This document shows positions 1-9,346 of a stretch of DNA of 64,000 nt, in pieces. The translations under genes and the position numbers were made by a program. Below the pieces are notes generated by a model. That model saw nothing but the letters and a program-made list of their open reading frames with translations. It ran no database searches and was not told where the DNA came from. The stretch's first letter is position 1. The number at the start of each line of letters is the position of its first letter. Origin of the DNA: Microbacterium oxydans (GTDB taxonomy: Bacteria > Actinomycetota > Actinomycetes > Actinomycetales > Microbacteriaceae); NCBI RefSeq assembly GCF_026559675.1, contig NZ_CP092891.1, positions 2,790,001 through 2,854,000 on the forward strand. Direction: 5' to 3'.

Positions 1-464
1 ACCTCGAGGCGGAGGACCGCGAGATGGCGCTCCTCGAAGCTCACGATGCGCTCATCGCGCATGCGCACGCGCTTGCCGGACGGGGTCTCCCACACGACGT
101 GGCGCTCCAGCACACCCGTGCGCAGGTCGAGCGTGCGCCGGTACTCGCGGATGTCGGCGTCATCGAGCGAGATGGGCTCGTCGTCGACGTAGACGCGCAT
201 GACCTTCGCGTCCGGAGCGTTGACGATGGTCTGCCCGACCTCGGCGAACCCGTAGGCCTGCTCGGCGTGGCGGATCGGCCAGGTCTCGTGCAGCCCGTTG
301 ATGAAGGTGCCGTGCTCCTGCGCGCCGCGACCCTCGATGTGGTTGCCGCGCAGGCCCAGGTAGCCGTTGCCGACGGAGAACAGCGTCTCGCCGACGCCCT
401 CCTCCGAGTAGTGCGTGTCGATCAGGCGCCACGGGTCGACGGGGAAACGGTCGCGGTCGATCAC
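1..464 (-). CDS. Glycoside hydrolase family 65 phosphorylase, N-terminal part (runs off left edge)
   Basis: The visible ~154 codons are the N-terminus of a GH65-type disaccharide phosphorylase (kojibiose, maltose or trehalose phosphorylase group); the catalytic barrel lies outside the window. The segment reads IDRDRFPVDPWRLIDTHY, then FSVGNGYLGLRGN, a typical GH65 N-terminal beta-sandwich motif, then GTFINGLHETWPI. The GTG start is chosen because it follows GGAGGGAG by about six bases and overlaps the stop of the upstream phosphoglucomutase gene (GTGA), so the two are probably translationally coupled. Such an enzyme releases beta-glucose-1-phosphate, the substrate of its neighbour. The exact disaccharide cannot be told from this fragment. 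Confidence 0.82.
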   Translation of the reverse strand, partial: MIDRDRFPVDPWRLIDTHYSEEGVGETLFSVGNGYLGLRGNHIEGRGAQEHGTFINGLHETWPIRHAEQAYGFAEVGQTIVNAPDAKVMRVYVDDEPISLDDADIREYRRTLDLRTGVLERHVVWETPSGKRVRMRDERIVSFEERHLAVLRLE

Positions 465-1252
465 TTCGACTCCCTCCGGTCGCTCAGTACGTCGCATGCG
501 GTCTCCGGGGTGTCGGTGCGGGAAGGAGGAAGGAAGACGGCGAGGTCGTCGACCACGACGGTCGCGCCGGCGGCACGCAGGGCGTCGGCACCCGTGCCAC
601 GGTCGACGCCCACCACGGTCGCATAACCGGCGGCGGCGGCGGATGCGGCGCCGGAGGTGGCGTCCTCCACGGCGACGGACCGCGCGGGGTCCACCCCGAG
701 GGCGACGGCACCGGCGGCGAACATGTCGGCGGCGGGCTTGGAGGCGAGACCGTCGCGCTCGGCCACGACGCCGTCCACCACGATCCGGAAGTACGAGCGG
801 ATGCCGGCGGCGCCCAGCACCTCTTCGGCGTTCTTGGAGCTCGAGACCACGCCGAGCGGGATGCCGGCGGCATGCAGGCTCTCGACCAGGGCGAGCGATC
901 CGGGATACGGCGCGATGCCCGTCCCGCGGAGCGAGGCGGCGAACGCGGCGTTCTTGCGGTTGCCGATGCCGCAGATGGTCTCGGCGGACGGGTCGTCGTC
1001 GACCTCGCCCCAGGGCACCTCGACGTTGCGGCTGCGCAGCAGGCTCGCGACGCCGTCGTAGCGCTTCTTGCCGTCGACGTAGTCGTAGTAGTCCGCGTCG
1101 GTGTACGGCGGAGTGATGTCCCAGCGGGCGAAGACGTCGTCGAACACGGTCTTCCAGGCGCGCATGTGCACCTCGGCGGTCGGTGTGAGCACGCCGTCGA
1201 GGTCGAAGAGCACGCCGTCGGCGTGGAACAGGTCGGGCAGTGCTTCTGGCAC
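461..1252 (-). CDS. HAD-family beta-phosphoglucomutase-like hydrolase
   Basis: A cytoplasmic HAD-superfamily protein of 263 residues. The catalytic motif I DGVLFDLDGVLTPTAEVH gives the nucleophile Asp and the acid/base Asp two residues later; motif II Ser is in GVVSSSKN and motif III/IV acidic residues in VAVEDATSGAASA. These match beta-phosphoglucomutases, which isomerise beta-glucose-1-phosphate to glucose-6-phosphate. The partner GH65 phosphorylase overlaps the 3' end by four bases, giving a two-gene phosphorolytic disaccharide pathway. I chose the GTG start at 1252, preceded by GGAGG; an ATG 57 bases upstream would add a poorly conserved leader. A trehalose-phosphatase-like role is less likely given the neighbour. 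Confidence 0.85.
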   Translation of the reverse strand: MPEALPDLFHADGVLFDLDGVLTPTAEVHMRAWKTVFDDVFARWDITPPYTDADYYDYVDGKKRYDGVASLLRSRNVEVPWGEVDDDPSAETICGIGNRKNAAFAASLRGTGIAPYPGSLALVESLHAAGIPLGVVSSSKNAEEVLGAAGIRSYFRIVVDGVVAERDGLASKPAADMFAAGAVALGVDPARSVAVEDATSGAASAAAAGYATVVGVDRGTGADALRAAGATVVVDDLAVFLPPSRTDTPETACDVLSDRRESK

Positions 1253-1352
1253 AGTGCCTCCAGGAGAAGGTCGATCGTCGGGCCGGCACCTCTCCGTGCC
1301 ACTGTGCAAGCGTAATGCGATGCCGCGCCGGCGGGTAACCCCCGCGGGTGGA

Positions 1353-2573
1353 TCAGAGCAGCTCGGCGGTCTGCCGGGCGATCTGCAGCTCTTCGTCCGT
1401 CGGCACCACGAGCACCGTCACTGCGGACGAATCCGTCGAGATCCGCCGGATGCCGCGATCCCTGGCCTCGTTGCGCGCCGGGTCGATCTCGACCCCCGCG
1501 AAGCCGAGCGTCGCCATCGCGGCGGCCCGCACCGGCGCCGCGTTCTCGCCGACGCCGGCCGTGAACGAGATGACGTCCACTCCCCCGAGCTGCGCGATGT
1601 ACGCGCCCGCGTAGGCGCGCAGCCGGTGCACGTACACGTCGAAGGCGAGGACGGCCGCCTCCTCCCCCGCCGCGACCCCGGCGAGGATGTCGCGCATGTC
1701 GCTGCGCCCGGCGAGACCGGCCAGGCCGCTGCGGGTGTTGAGCAGCGCGTCGAGATCGTCGATGGAGAGGCCGGCGCGGCGCGACAGGTGCACGAGCGCC
1801 GCGGGGTCGAGGTCGCCGGACCGAGTGCCCATGACCAGCCCCTCGAGAGGGGTGAGCCCCATCGAGGTCTCCACCGAGCGCCCGCCGTCGATCGCCGTCA
1901 CGGACGCCCCGTTGCCGAGGTGGAACACGAGCTGTCGGAGGTCGCCCAGGTCACGCCCGAGGAACGCCGCCGCGGCCTCGCTCACGTACTGGTGACTCGT
2001 GCCGTGGAAGCCGTAGCGGCGCACCCGATGCTCCGCGGCGAGCGCGGCGTCGATGGCATAGGTGTACGCGGCGGGCGGGAGCGTCTGGTGGAACGCGGTG
2101 TCGAAGACGGCGACGTGCGGCACCTCGTCGAACACGGCGCGCGCGGCGAGGATGCCGGCGAGGTTCGCGGGGTTGTGCAGCGGCGCGAGCACCGCGAGCT
2201 CGTCGATCTGCCGCTCCACGTCGGCGTCGATCAGCGTCGGCGCGTAGAAGCGTGCACCGCCGTGCACCACGCGGTGTCCGACGGCGACCGGCCGGTGCTC
2301 CTCCAGGGAGGGGCCGTGCGCGGCGAACTGCTCGCGCATGATCTCGAAGGCGGCGGCATGATCGGCGATCGGACGCTCGTCGCGATACGTCGCGTCGAGC
2401 AGGGTCGGCATGGCGTCGCCACCCGCCTCGGGGCGCACCGTGTGCGCGACGGGGCTGACCTCCTGCCCGATGCGCTCGATCAGTCCGCTCGCGAGCAGGT
2501 TCTCCTGCTCGATGTCGATCAGGCTGTACTTCAGCGAGGAGGAGCCGCTGTTGATGACCAGGATCGCGCTCAT
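1353..2573 (-). CDS. ackA: Acetate kinase
   Basis: Acetate kinase (406 residues, the usual family length), which makes ATP and acetate from acetyl phosphate and ADP, or the reverse. The N-terminus ILVINSGSSSLKYSLID is the classic ASKHA phosphate-binding signature, VVHGGARF carries the substrate-binding region, and GFHGTSHQYVS and FHLGNGAS are the diagnostic family signatures. The ATG overlaps the pta stop by four bases (ATGA), so ackA is the second gene of a pta-ackA operon. The 100 bases after its stop hold no clear terminator; transcription may continue towards the phosphoglucomutase gene. Confidence 0.97.
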   Translation of the reverse strand: MSAILVINSGSSSLKYSLIDIEQENLLASGLIERIGQEVSPVAHTVRPEAGGDAMPTLLDATYRDERPIADHAAAFEIMREQFAAHGPSLEEHRPVAVGHRVVHGGARFYAPTLIDADVERQIDELAVLAPLHNPANLAGILAARAVFDEVPHVAVFDTAFHQTLPPAAYTYAIDAALAAEHRVRRYGFHGTSHQYVSEAAAAFLGRDLGDLRQLVFHLGNGASVTAIDGGRSVETSMGLTPLEGLVMGTRSGDLDPAALVHLSRRAGLSIDDLDALLNTRSGLAGLAGRSDMRDILAGVAAGEEAAVLAFDVYVHRLRAYAGAYIAQLGGVDVISFTAGVGENAAPVRAAAMATLGFAGVEIDPARNEARDRGIRRISTDSSAVTVLVVPTDEELQIARQTAELL

Positions 2574-4702
2574 GCCGCATCCCCTGTCCGCTCGGCGCCC
2601 TGCGCCTGGATCGCCGTGATCGCGACCGTGTTCACGATGTCGTCGACCAGCGCCCCGCGCGACAGGTCGTTGATGGGCTTGTTGAGGCCCTGCAGCACCG
2701 GTCCGATGGCCACGGCGCCCGCGGAGCGCTGCACCGCCTTGTAGGTGTTGTTGCCCGTGTTCAGGTCGGGGAACACGAACACGGTCGCACGCCCGGCCAC
2801 CGCCGAGTCGGGCAGCTTGGCCTTGGCCACCGCCGCGTCCGCGGCGGCGTCGTACTGGATCGGCCCCTCGACCGGCAGCTCCGGCGCCCGCTCGCGTACC
2901 AGGGCGGTCGCGGCGCGCACCTTGTCGACGTCGGCGCCCGATCCGGACTCGCCGGTCGAGTACGACAGCATCGCGACGCGCGGATCGATGCCGAACTGAC
3001 GGGCGGTCGTCGCCGAGGAGATCGCGATGTCGGCGAGCTGCTCGCTGGTGGGATCGGGGATCACGGCGCAGTCGCCGTAGACGAGCACCCGGTCGGCGAG
3101 CGCCATCAGGAACACGCTGGAGACCACGTTCACGCCCGGCTTGGTCTTGATGATCTCGAAGGACGGGCGGATGGTGTGCGCCGTCGTGTGCGCGGCACCG
3201 GACACCATGCCGTCGGCGAGGCCCAGGTGGACCATCATCGTGCCGAAGTACGACACGTCGGTCACGGTGTCGGCCGCCTGCGCGAGCGTGATGCCCTTGT
3301 GGGCGCGCAGGCGCGCGTACTCGGCCGCGAAGCGCTCGACCAGCGCGGGATCGGTGGGGCTGAGCACCTGGGCGGCGGCGATGTCGACGCCGAGCTCGAC
3401 GGCACGCGCGCGCACCGCCGCCTCGTCGCCCAGGATCGTGAGGTCGGCGACCTCGCGGGCGAGCAGCGTCGCCGCGGCGCGCAGGATCCGGTCGTCGTCA
3501 CCCTCGGGGAGCACGATGCGGCGGCGGTCGGTGCGGGCGCGCTCGATGAGTCCGTACTGGAACATCAGCGGCGTCACGACGTGCGCCGTCGCGAGCCCGA
3601 GCTGCTCGGTGAGCTCCGCGATGTCGACGTGCGCCTGGAACAGCCCCAGCGCGCGGTCGTAGCGGGTGCGGGAGTCGGCCGAGATCCGCCCCCGGGTGCC
3701 CATCACCCGCACCGCCGTGTCGTAGGTGCCGAGGTCGGTCGTGATGATCGGGACCGAGGAGGCGAATCCGTCGAGCAGCCGCGCGATCGGCTCCGGCAGC
3801 GGGAACGGTCCGTTGAGGATGATCCCGGCGATGCGCGGGAAGGTGCCGGACGAATCGGCGAGCAGCGCGGCCAGCAGCACCTCGGTGCGGTCGGCGGGGA
3901 TCACCACGACCGCCTCCTCGGTGAGGCGCGGGAGCACGTTCACCATGGACATGCCGGCGACGACGATCGTCAGCGCCTCCCTGGTGAGCCGGTCGTCGTC
4001 GCCCTGGAGGAGCTTCCCGTCGACGGCGGCGAGGATGCCGCGGATCGACGGTGCCACCAGGGCGCGGTCCTCCGGGATCGCCCACACCGGGGTGCGGTCG
4101 TCGGGGAGCACGGCGTGCACCGCGTCGATGATCCCGTCCAGAGCATCGGGGTCGGCCCTGTTCACGGCGACCGCGAACAGCTCCGCACGCTCCTCGACGA
4201 GCTCGGAGAGCGCGAGCGCGGCGATCTGCCCGACGGCGGCGGCGGCCCGTGCGGTCGTGGTGCCGAGCTGCTCCGCCTGACGCTGCTGGTCGCGCCCGCT
4301 GAGCACGAGCAGGACGGGAGCGCCGAGGTTCGCGGCGATGCGGGCGTTGAATCCGAGCTCGGCGGGGCTGGCGACATCGGTGTAGTCGCTGCCGATGATC
4401 ACGACCGAGTCGCACTGGGCCTCGACGGCCTTGAATCGCGCGACGATCGTCGACAGCGCCCCCTCCGGGTCGGCGCGGACGTCGTCGTAGGTGACGCCGA
4501 TGCAGTCCTCGTAGTCGAGGTGCACGCCGTCGTGCGCGAGCATCAGCTCGAGGATCTCGTCGCGCGCGGTGACCGAGCGCGCGATCGGGCGGAACACCCC
4601 CACGCGCGGCGACACGCGCATCAGGGCGTCGAGCGTACCGAGGGCGATCGTCGACTTGCCGGTGTGTCCTTCGGCCGAGGTGATGTAGATGCTCTGCGCC
4701 AC
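2570..4702 (-). CDS. pta: Phosphate acetyltransferase (long form)
   Basis: Phosphotransacetylase of 710 residues, converting acetyl-CoA plus phosphate to acetyl phosphate. It is the long form: an N-terminal BioD/CobQ-like P-loop domain (SIYITSAEGHTGKSTIALG), a central DRTGG-type regulatory region, and a C-terminal catalytic PTA domain starting near RRRIVLPEGDDDRILRAA and including the YGDCAVIPDPTSEQLADIA and FPDLNTGNNTYKAVQR signatures. Length is close to E. coli Pta (714). It is the first gene of pta-ackA with a four-base overlap, and about 65 bases separate it from the stop of the next upstream gene. Confidence 0.97.
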   Translation of the reverse strand: MAQSIYITSAEGHTGKSTIALGTLDALMRVSPRVGVFRPIARSVTARDEILELMLAHDGVHLDYEDCIGVTYDDVRADPEGALSTIVARFKAVEAQCDSVVIIGSDYTDVASPAELGFNARIAANLGAPVLLVLSGRDQQRQAEQLGTTTARAAAAVGQIAALALSELVEERAELFAVAVNRADPDALDGIIDAVHAVLPDDRTPVWAIPEDRALVAPSIRGILAAVDGKLLQGDDDRLTREALTIVVAGMSMVNVLPRLTEEAVVVIPADRTEVLLAALLADSSGTFPRIAGIILNGPFPLPEPIARLLDGFASSVPIITTDLGTYDTAVRVMGTRGRISADSRTRYDRALGLFQAHVDIAELTEQLGLATAHVVTPLMFQYGLIERARTDRRRIVLPEGDDDRILRAAATLLAREVADLTILGDEAAVRARAVELGVDIAAAQVLSPTDPALVERFAAEYARLRAHKGITLAQAADTVTDVSYFGTMMVHLGLADGMVSGAAHTTAHTIRPSFEIIKTKPGVNVVSSVFLMALADRVLVYGDCAVIPDPTSEQLADIAISSATTARQFGIDPRVAMLSYSTGESGSGADVDKVRAATALVRERAPELPVEGPIQYDAAADAAVAKAKLPDSAVAGRATVFVFPDLNTGNNTYKAVQRSAGAVAIGPVLQGLNKPINDLSRGALVDDIVNTVAITAIQAQGAERTGDAA

Positions 4703-4767
4703 GGCTTCAGCTTAGGCGGGCGATCGATGGCTCCGCCCTGGACGGCACCGGGTCAAATGCGACGGCG

Positions 4768-5484
4768 TCAGTCGCACGGACCGGACAGCGCATCGACGAC
4801 GGCCGTGGCGTCGGCCTGGAACCGTGCGTAGTAGTCGCGATCCGTGTTGATCTGCACGCGGTGGATCGCGTGCGAGGGCTCCATGCCCTGCCAGTCGGGC
4901 AGCCGTCCCAGCCGGTCGTAGAACAGCGTGGTCGCCGTCGCCGGGTCCATCCGCTGCTCGGCGCTGCCCCACCAGTCCTGCTGCTGGAACAGGCCGATGC
5001 TCGTCGTGCGCGATCCGTCGGGGTTCGTGAACCCTCTCGTCTCCCAGTCCCCGTAGTCGATGTTGCGGAGGCTGCTCTCCCCCATCGCCGTCATCACCCC
5101 GAGGATCTGCCCCTCGCGGGGGAAGCCGAGCGCGGACGCGGTGCGCACGATGGTCGCCGCGTTCTCCAGCTGCTCGCCGCTCCATCCCTCGACACCCGCC
5201 TCGGGGAACGTCTGCGGTCGGTCGATGCAGACGGGTGCGGGGTCGCGAGCGAGTCCCAGCGGGATGAGCGCGAGCAGCCCGCCGAGGACGACCACCGCAC
5301 CGGCCGAGAGGAGTACCCGCTGCAGGATCCTCCGGCGGCGCAGGCGCGTCGCGGCCTGGCGTCGGGCACCCGGCCGGCGCCGTCTCGAGGCGCTCTTCCT
5401 TCGCGCCGCGGGCTTCTTGGCGGCAGGCTTCTTCTTCGTCGCGGGTGAGCGCTGGGGCCGCGACCTCGCGCGCGCGGCGCTCAT
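4768..5484 (-). CDS. Membrane-anchored lytic-transglycosylase-like protein
   Basis: A 238-residue protein with a very basic, Ala/Lys/Arg-rich N-terminal tail (residues 1-56, with KKKPAAKKPAARRK), one membrane segment (about 57-80, VLLSAGAVVVLGGLLALIPL) and an external C-terminal domain. The C-terminal part contains ILGVMTAMGESSLRN, where the Glu is placed like the catalytic acid of SLT-type lytic transglycosylases, and SIGLFQQQDWWG, similar to the following SxGLxQ motif. It probably acts on peptidoglycan outside the membrane. The start is set by ATGA overlap with the rhomboid gene stop. The enzymatic role is inferred from two short motifs only; the histone-like tail is unusual. Confidence 0.6.
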   Translation of the reverse strand: MSAARARSRPQRSPATKKKPAAKKPAARRKSASRRRRPGARRQAATRLRRRRILQRVLLSAGAVVVLGGLLALIPLGLARDPAPVCIDRPQTFPEAGVEGWSGEQLENAATIVRTASALGFPREGQILGVMTAMGESSLRNIDYGDWETRGFTNPDGSRTTSIGLFQQQDWWGSAEQRMDPATATTLFYDRLGRLPDWQGMEPSHAIHRVQINTDRDYYARFQADATAVVDALSGPCD

Positions 5485-6092
5485 GCCGTCAGGGCTCCGC
5501 GATCCGCGCGGGGTCTGCGTCCGAGGAGAGCGGCGACGCCGCCGCCGATGGCCCCGAACAGGTGCCCCTGCCAGGAGACGCCCTCGGCAACCCCGAAGAC
5601 GCCGGCGAGCATCGTGCCGCCGTACACTCCGATCACCACGACCGCGATCACGGCGTACAGGATGCGGTGCGCCACCCGCCCCGGGGCGAAGACCCGCATC
5701 ACCACGTAGCCGAAGTAGCCGAACACGAGACCGGACGCGCCGACGGTCAGCGTGCCGGGAGCGTTCACGACCCAGGTGCCGATGCCGCCGACGAGCGCGA
5801 CGACCGCCGTGACCGCCCAGAACCGCCGGGCTCCCTCGACCGCGACCAGACAGCCCAGCACCAGGAAGGGCACGGAGTTCGCGATGAGGTGCTGCCAGCT
5901 CGCGTGCAGCAGTGGTCCGAGCACGATGCCGCCGAGTCCCGTGAGATCCCACGACCGCAACCCGAAGCCGGTGAACGAGCCGGGGAGGACGGCGTCGGCG
6001 AACTGGACGACCCACATCGCGACGAGCAGCAGCACCGGCGAGGCGAATCGGCCGAGCGGATGCTGCGCCTGCGGCGGCGGGGTGACGGTCAC
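5481..6092 (-). CDS. Rhomboid family intramembrane serine protease
   Basis: A 203-residue multi-pass membrane protein with the rhomboid core: HASWQHLIANSVPFL (the H-x(3)-N oxyanion region), TVGASGLVFGYFGY (catalytic Ser in GxSG) and VSWQGHLFGAIGGG (catalytic His). These give a Ser-His dyad within the bilayer that cleaves transmembrane substrates. It has six or so hydrophobic segments and a short cytoplasmic N-terminus. Its stop overlaps the start of the transglycosylase-like gene downstream, so the two are co-transcribed; a membrane-anchored neighbour could be a substrate, but that is speculation. Confidence 0.9.
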   Translation of the reverse strand: MTVTPPPQAQHPLGRFASPVLLLVAMWVVQFADAVLPGSFTGFGLRSWDLTGLGGIVLGPLLHASWQHLIANSVPFLVLGCLVAVEGARRFWAVTAVVALVGGIGTWVVNAPGTLTVGASGLVFGYFGYVVMRVFAPGRVAHRILYAVIAVVVIGVYGGTMLAGVFGVAEGVSWQGHLFGAIGGGVAALLGRRPRADRGALTA

Positions 6093-6182
6093 CGGACGAT
6101 TGTCTCAGGTGCGACCGACGATTCGGCTGGGCGTGCCTCGACGCGGTCGCCCGCGAGGACGGCGCCGATGTCCGGGCAAAGA

Positions 6183-6277
6183 AAATGACTCTCCGCGCAC
6201 CCAGCAGAGCCCGGTTACCCTTGCTGCGTTTCCGCCCTGGGGGAATTGGCCTGGATGCCGCCACGCGGAGAGCCGTC
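6183..6277 (-). ncRNA. ffs: Signal recognition particle RNA, small bacterial type
   Basis: On the minus strand the segment contains CCAGGGCGGAAACGCAGC followed by AAGGGTAACC, the symmetric and asymmetric loops of helix 8 that bind Ffh. The ends pair: GCTCTCCGCG near the 5' side with CGCGGAGAGT near the 3' side, giving a single ~95-nt hairpin like other actinobacterial 4.5S RNAs. A short T-rich stretch (ATTTTCTTT) follows the 3' end and may terminate transcription. Ends are approximate to a few bases. It lies in the gap between the rhomboid gene and the divergent helicase gene, which otherwise holds nothing recognisable. Confidence 0.9.
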
Positions 6278-6344
6278 AACCATCCTAACCCGACCGTGTC
6301 GGGTGCGATGACACCACCCGACCGTTTGACAGACTGGGCGGGTC

Positions 6345-9281
6345 ATGGATGCTCTCGCCCTCCCCCTCTCGTCGTGGCGGTTCGCGGGCACCCTGCGCAC
6401 GTATCAGGCCGAGGTGCTCGAGCGGATCCCGGCGGGGACGGACGAGAAGATGCACATCGTCGCGCCGCCCGGGTCCGGCAAGACGCTGCTCGGGCTGCTG
6501 CTCGCCGCGCGCGAGGGACATCGCACGCTGGTGCTGGCGCCCACCGTCACCATCCGGCAGCAGTGGCTGCGCACCGCTCAGGAGCTCGCCCCCGATGCCG
6601 GCTCCGTGTCGGACGACCCGCAGTCCCTCGGGGACCTCACGGTGCTGACCTATCAGCTCCTCAGCGTCACCGGCGACGGCTCGCCCTTCGAGGAGCTGGC
6701 CCGACGCCAGTGGATCGCGGAGCTCGCCGACACCGATCGCTCGGAGGCGGATGCCGCGACCTGGCTCGCGGTGCTGGAGACGGACAACGCCGGGCAGTAC
6801 CGGTCGGGGATCCGACGACGCGTGCGCGGCCTCCGCCGCCGGTTCGCCCAGCAGCGGCCCGAAGAGCTCGCCCTGGTCCTGCATCCGAACGCCGTCGCGC
6901 TCATCGATGCGATCGTCGCTGCCGGGATCCGCACGATCGTCCTCGACGAATGCCACCACCTGCTCGACCACTGGGCGCTGGTGGTGGCCTATCTGACGGC
7001 CCGCATCCGCGCCACGGGGACGACCCCCGTCGTGATCGGACTCACGGCCACGCTCCCCTCCCCCGACGACGAGACCGAGTACGAGAACTACTCGCAGCTG
7101 CTCGGCGACGTGGACTACGAGGTGCCCGCCCCCGCGGTCGTGAAGGAGGGGCATCTCGCGCCCTACCGGGACCGGGTGTGGTTCACGGAGCCGGAACCGG
7201 CCGAGGCGGCGTTCATCCGTCGGCACGAGTCGCTGCTGGAGGATCTGGTGCTGCGGGTGCTGTCCTCGGCGGACGGCATCGCGTATCTGGAGGAGCAGCT
7301 GCAGCCGGCGGCCGACACGGCGCCGGGACCGACGGCATCCGCGGAGCCCGATCCGGAGCTCGCGCGGCGGGTGGCTCTCGAGCGCGCGCTGTCCGCGGAC
7401 TTCGCCCTGACCCGCTCCGCGGGAGTCGTGCTGCGGGTCGTGGCGCCGACGCATCCGCTGACGGCCCTGCTTCCGCCTGTGCTGTTCGGCCGCTGCACGA
7501 CCGACGACCTCCTCACCGTCCTGACCCGGTTCGCCCAGACGAAGCTGCTGACCGATCCGACGGCTCGCGGCCAGTGGGAGTACGTGCGACGCGCACTCGC
7601 CGACTTCGGGCACCACCTGACCGACCGCGGGCTCCGGCGCGGCCGCAACCCGGTGGAGACGACCCTGACGTACTCGGCGTCGAAGGACCGCGCGGCGATC
7701 GACATCCTGCACCGGGAGCTGGCGGGCGACTCCGCCGAGCACGTGCGGGCCGTGGTCGTCACCGACTTCGTCGAGCACGGGAACCATCGCGGCCTCGCGG
7801 GAGAGCCCGCCGGCGCCCTGCGCGTGTTCGACCGCCTCATCGCCGACCGGGTCACCGGAGGGCTGCGTCCGGTCCTGCTCACGGCACGGCATCTGCGGGT
7901 GCGCGCCGAGGACGCCGACGCCATCGCCGAGCAGCTGCAGTCCCTGCTCGGATCCGACGTCACGGTGATCCGCACCCCGGGCCCGAGTAGCGACCTCCAG
8001 GTGGCCGAGGCGGGGCGCGGCCGCCTGGTCGCCGCCGTCTCCGAGCTGATCCGCCGCGGATCCGTGCGCGTGCTCGTCGGCACCCGCGGGCTCCTCGGCG
8101 AGGGCTGGGACTGTCCCTCGGTGAACACCCTCATCGACCTCACCGCGGTCGCGACGAGCGCGGGCACCCAGCAGCTGCGCGGACGCACGCTGCGCCTCGA
8201 TCCCGCGTGGCCGGGCAAGGTCGCGCACAACTGGTCGGTGGCCTGTCTCGTCCCGGCCGCGGTCGACCTCGACAGCCCCGCGGAGATGCAGCGCCTGCGC
8301 CGCCGGCACGGCCACCTCTGGGGCCTCAGCGCCGACGACGACACCCGGATCGTCTCCGGTCTCGAGCACGCGCTCCCGCCGACGGCGATCATCGCGCTCG
8401 ACGCGGTGATCGACAAGACCGACGGCGCCGCGATCGGCAGGATCAACGACGAGACGCTCTCCCGGCTCCGCAGCAGGGCGCAGACCGCGGAGGACTGGCG
8501 GGTCGGCGAGCCCTGGGTGTCGCAGGAGCGCGACGTGGTGTCGATCCGCACCTCCTCCGCGGCGCAGATGCTGCGCACCGGACCGACCCTCGGCGCTGCC
8601 GTCCCGCTGACGTTCGGCGTCAGCGGGGTCGGTCTCGCCGCGGGCATGGGAGCGCTCGGTGCGGTGGGCGCCCTCTCGCTCCCGGTCGGCGCGGGCATCG
8701 GCATGGCAGCGGTCGGCGCCCTCGCCTCCACCGCGATCCTCTGCGGCTCGAGCGTGCTGCGCGCTCTGCGCACGCTCCGCGACCCCGCCTCGCTGTACCG
8801 CGGCGCCGCGGTCGCCGTCGCCGCGGGCCTGCACGACGCCGGGCGCATCCGGGCACTCGGCCACGGCACGATCGAGGTGCACAGCCAGGGCGGCGACGAG
8901 TTCTGGATCGAGGTCTCCGGCACTCCGCGTGAGCGCCGTCTGATCGCGGACGCCGTGCAGGAGCTGTTCGCGCCCGCCGAGAACCCCCGTTTCCTGCTCC
9001 GGGTAGACCAGGGGGTGTTCGGCGGTTCCGGCCCCCTGGCCGACGGACTGCGCTCCCTGGTCGACCGGGCGGTGCCCGGGCGACGCCTGCTCCCGGTGCC
9101 GAAGTCGCTCTCCCGCCGCCGGGCCGACGCCGAGGCGTTCGCCGAGCGCTGGCGTGCCGCGGTCGGCCACGGCGAGCTGCACGAACTCCAGGGGACCACG
9201 GGGCTCGCCCTGCTGCAGATCGCCCGGAGCACGCCGAGCCTGCTGGACCGCTCGGAGCCGCGGCGTCGGGTGTGGGGCTGA
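6345..9281 (+). CDS. Large DEAD/DEAH-type SF2 helicase with hydrophobic C-terminal extension
   Basis: A 978-residue superfamily 2 helicase/translocase. Motif I is PPGSGKT (residues 41-47), motif II is DECHH (201-205), motif III GLTATLPSP, and motifs V/VI are GTRGLLGEGWDCPSVNTLID and GTQQLRGRTLRLDP in the second RecA-like domain. The N-terminal LRTYQAEVLERIPAG is a Q-motif-like region. After the helicase core (about residue 660) there is an atypical extension with a Gly/Ala/Leu-rich hydrophobic stretch (about 750-805), then a mixed alpha/beta tail. It stands alone on the plus strand next to the SRP RNA. Substrate is unknown; DNA restriction-like or repair translocases are the closest in motif style. 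Confidence 0.8.
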   Translation: MDALALPLSSWRFAGTLRTYQAEVLERIPAGTDEKMHIVAPPGSGKTLLGLLLAAREGHRTLVLAPTVTIRQQWLRTAQELAPDAGSVSDDPQSLGDLTVLTYQLLSVTGDGSPFEELARRQWIAELADTDRSEADAATWLAVLETDNAGQYRSGIRRRVRGLRRRFAQQRPEELALVLHPNAVALIDAIVAAGIRTIVLDECHHLLDHWALVVAYLTARIRATGTTPVVIGLTATLPSPDDETEYENYSQLLGDVDYEVPAPAVVKEGHLAPYRDRVWFTEPEPAEAAFIRRHESLLEDLVLRVLSSADGIAYLEEQLQPAADTAPGPTASAEPDPELARRVALERALSADFALTRSAGVVLRVVAPTHPLTALLPPVLFGRCTTDDLLTVLTRFAQTKLLTDPTARGQWEYVRRALADFGHHLTDRGLRRGRNPVETTLTYSASKDRAAIDILHRELAGDSAEHVRAVVVTDFVEHGNHRGLAGEPAGALRVFDRLIADRVTGGLRPVLLTARHLRVRAEDADAIAEQLQSLLGSDVTVIRTPGPSSDLQVAEAGRGRLVAAVSELIRRGSVRVLVGTRGLLGEGWDCPSVNTLIDLTAVATSAGTQQLRGRTLRLDPAWPGKVAHNWSVACLVPAAVDLDSPAEMQRLRRRHGHLWGLSADDDTRIVSGLEHALPPTAIIALDAVIDKTDGAAIGRINDETLSRLRSRAQTAEDWRVGEPWVSQERDVVSIRTSSAAQMLRTGPTLGAAVPLTFGVSGVGLAAGMGALGAVGALSLPVGAGIGMAAVGALASTAILCGSSVLRALRTLRDPASLYRGAAVAVAAGLHDAGRIRALGHGTIEVHSQGGDEFWIEVSGTPRERRLIADAVQELFAPAENPRFLLRVDQGVFGGSGPLADGLRSLVDRAVPGRRLLPVPKSLSRRRADAEAFAERWRAAVGHGELHELQGTTGLALLQIARSTPSLLDRSEPRRRVWG

Positions 9282-9346
9282 CCCCGCGGCTGACCCCGGG
9301 CGCCCTCATCCTCAGGGGAGGTTGCCAGAGCGACGCCCGCTCCACA

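Noticed and set aside
1253..1352. Terminator after ackA
   Set aside because: Short GC-rich complementary segments occur but no stable stem with a T-run, so none was called.
6285..9182. A 965-codon minus-strand frame opposite the helicase
   Set aside because: The plus strand encodes intact helicase motifs; the antisense frame has no recognisable domain and no ribosome binding site.
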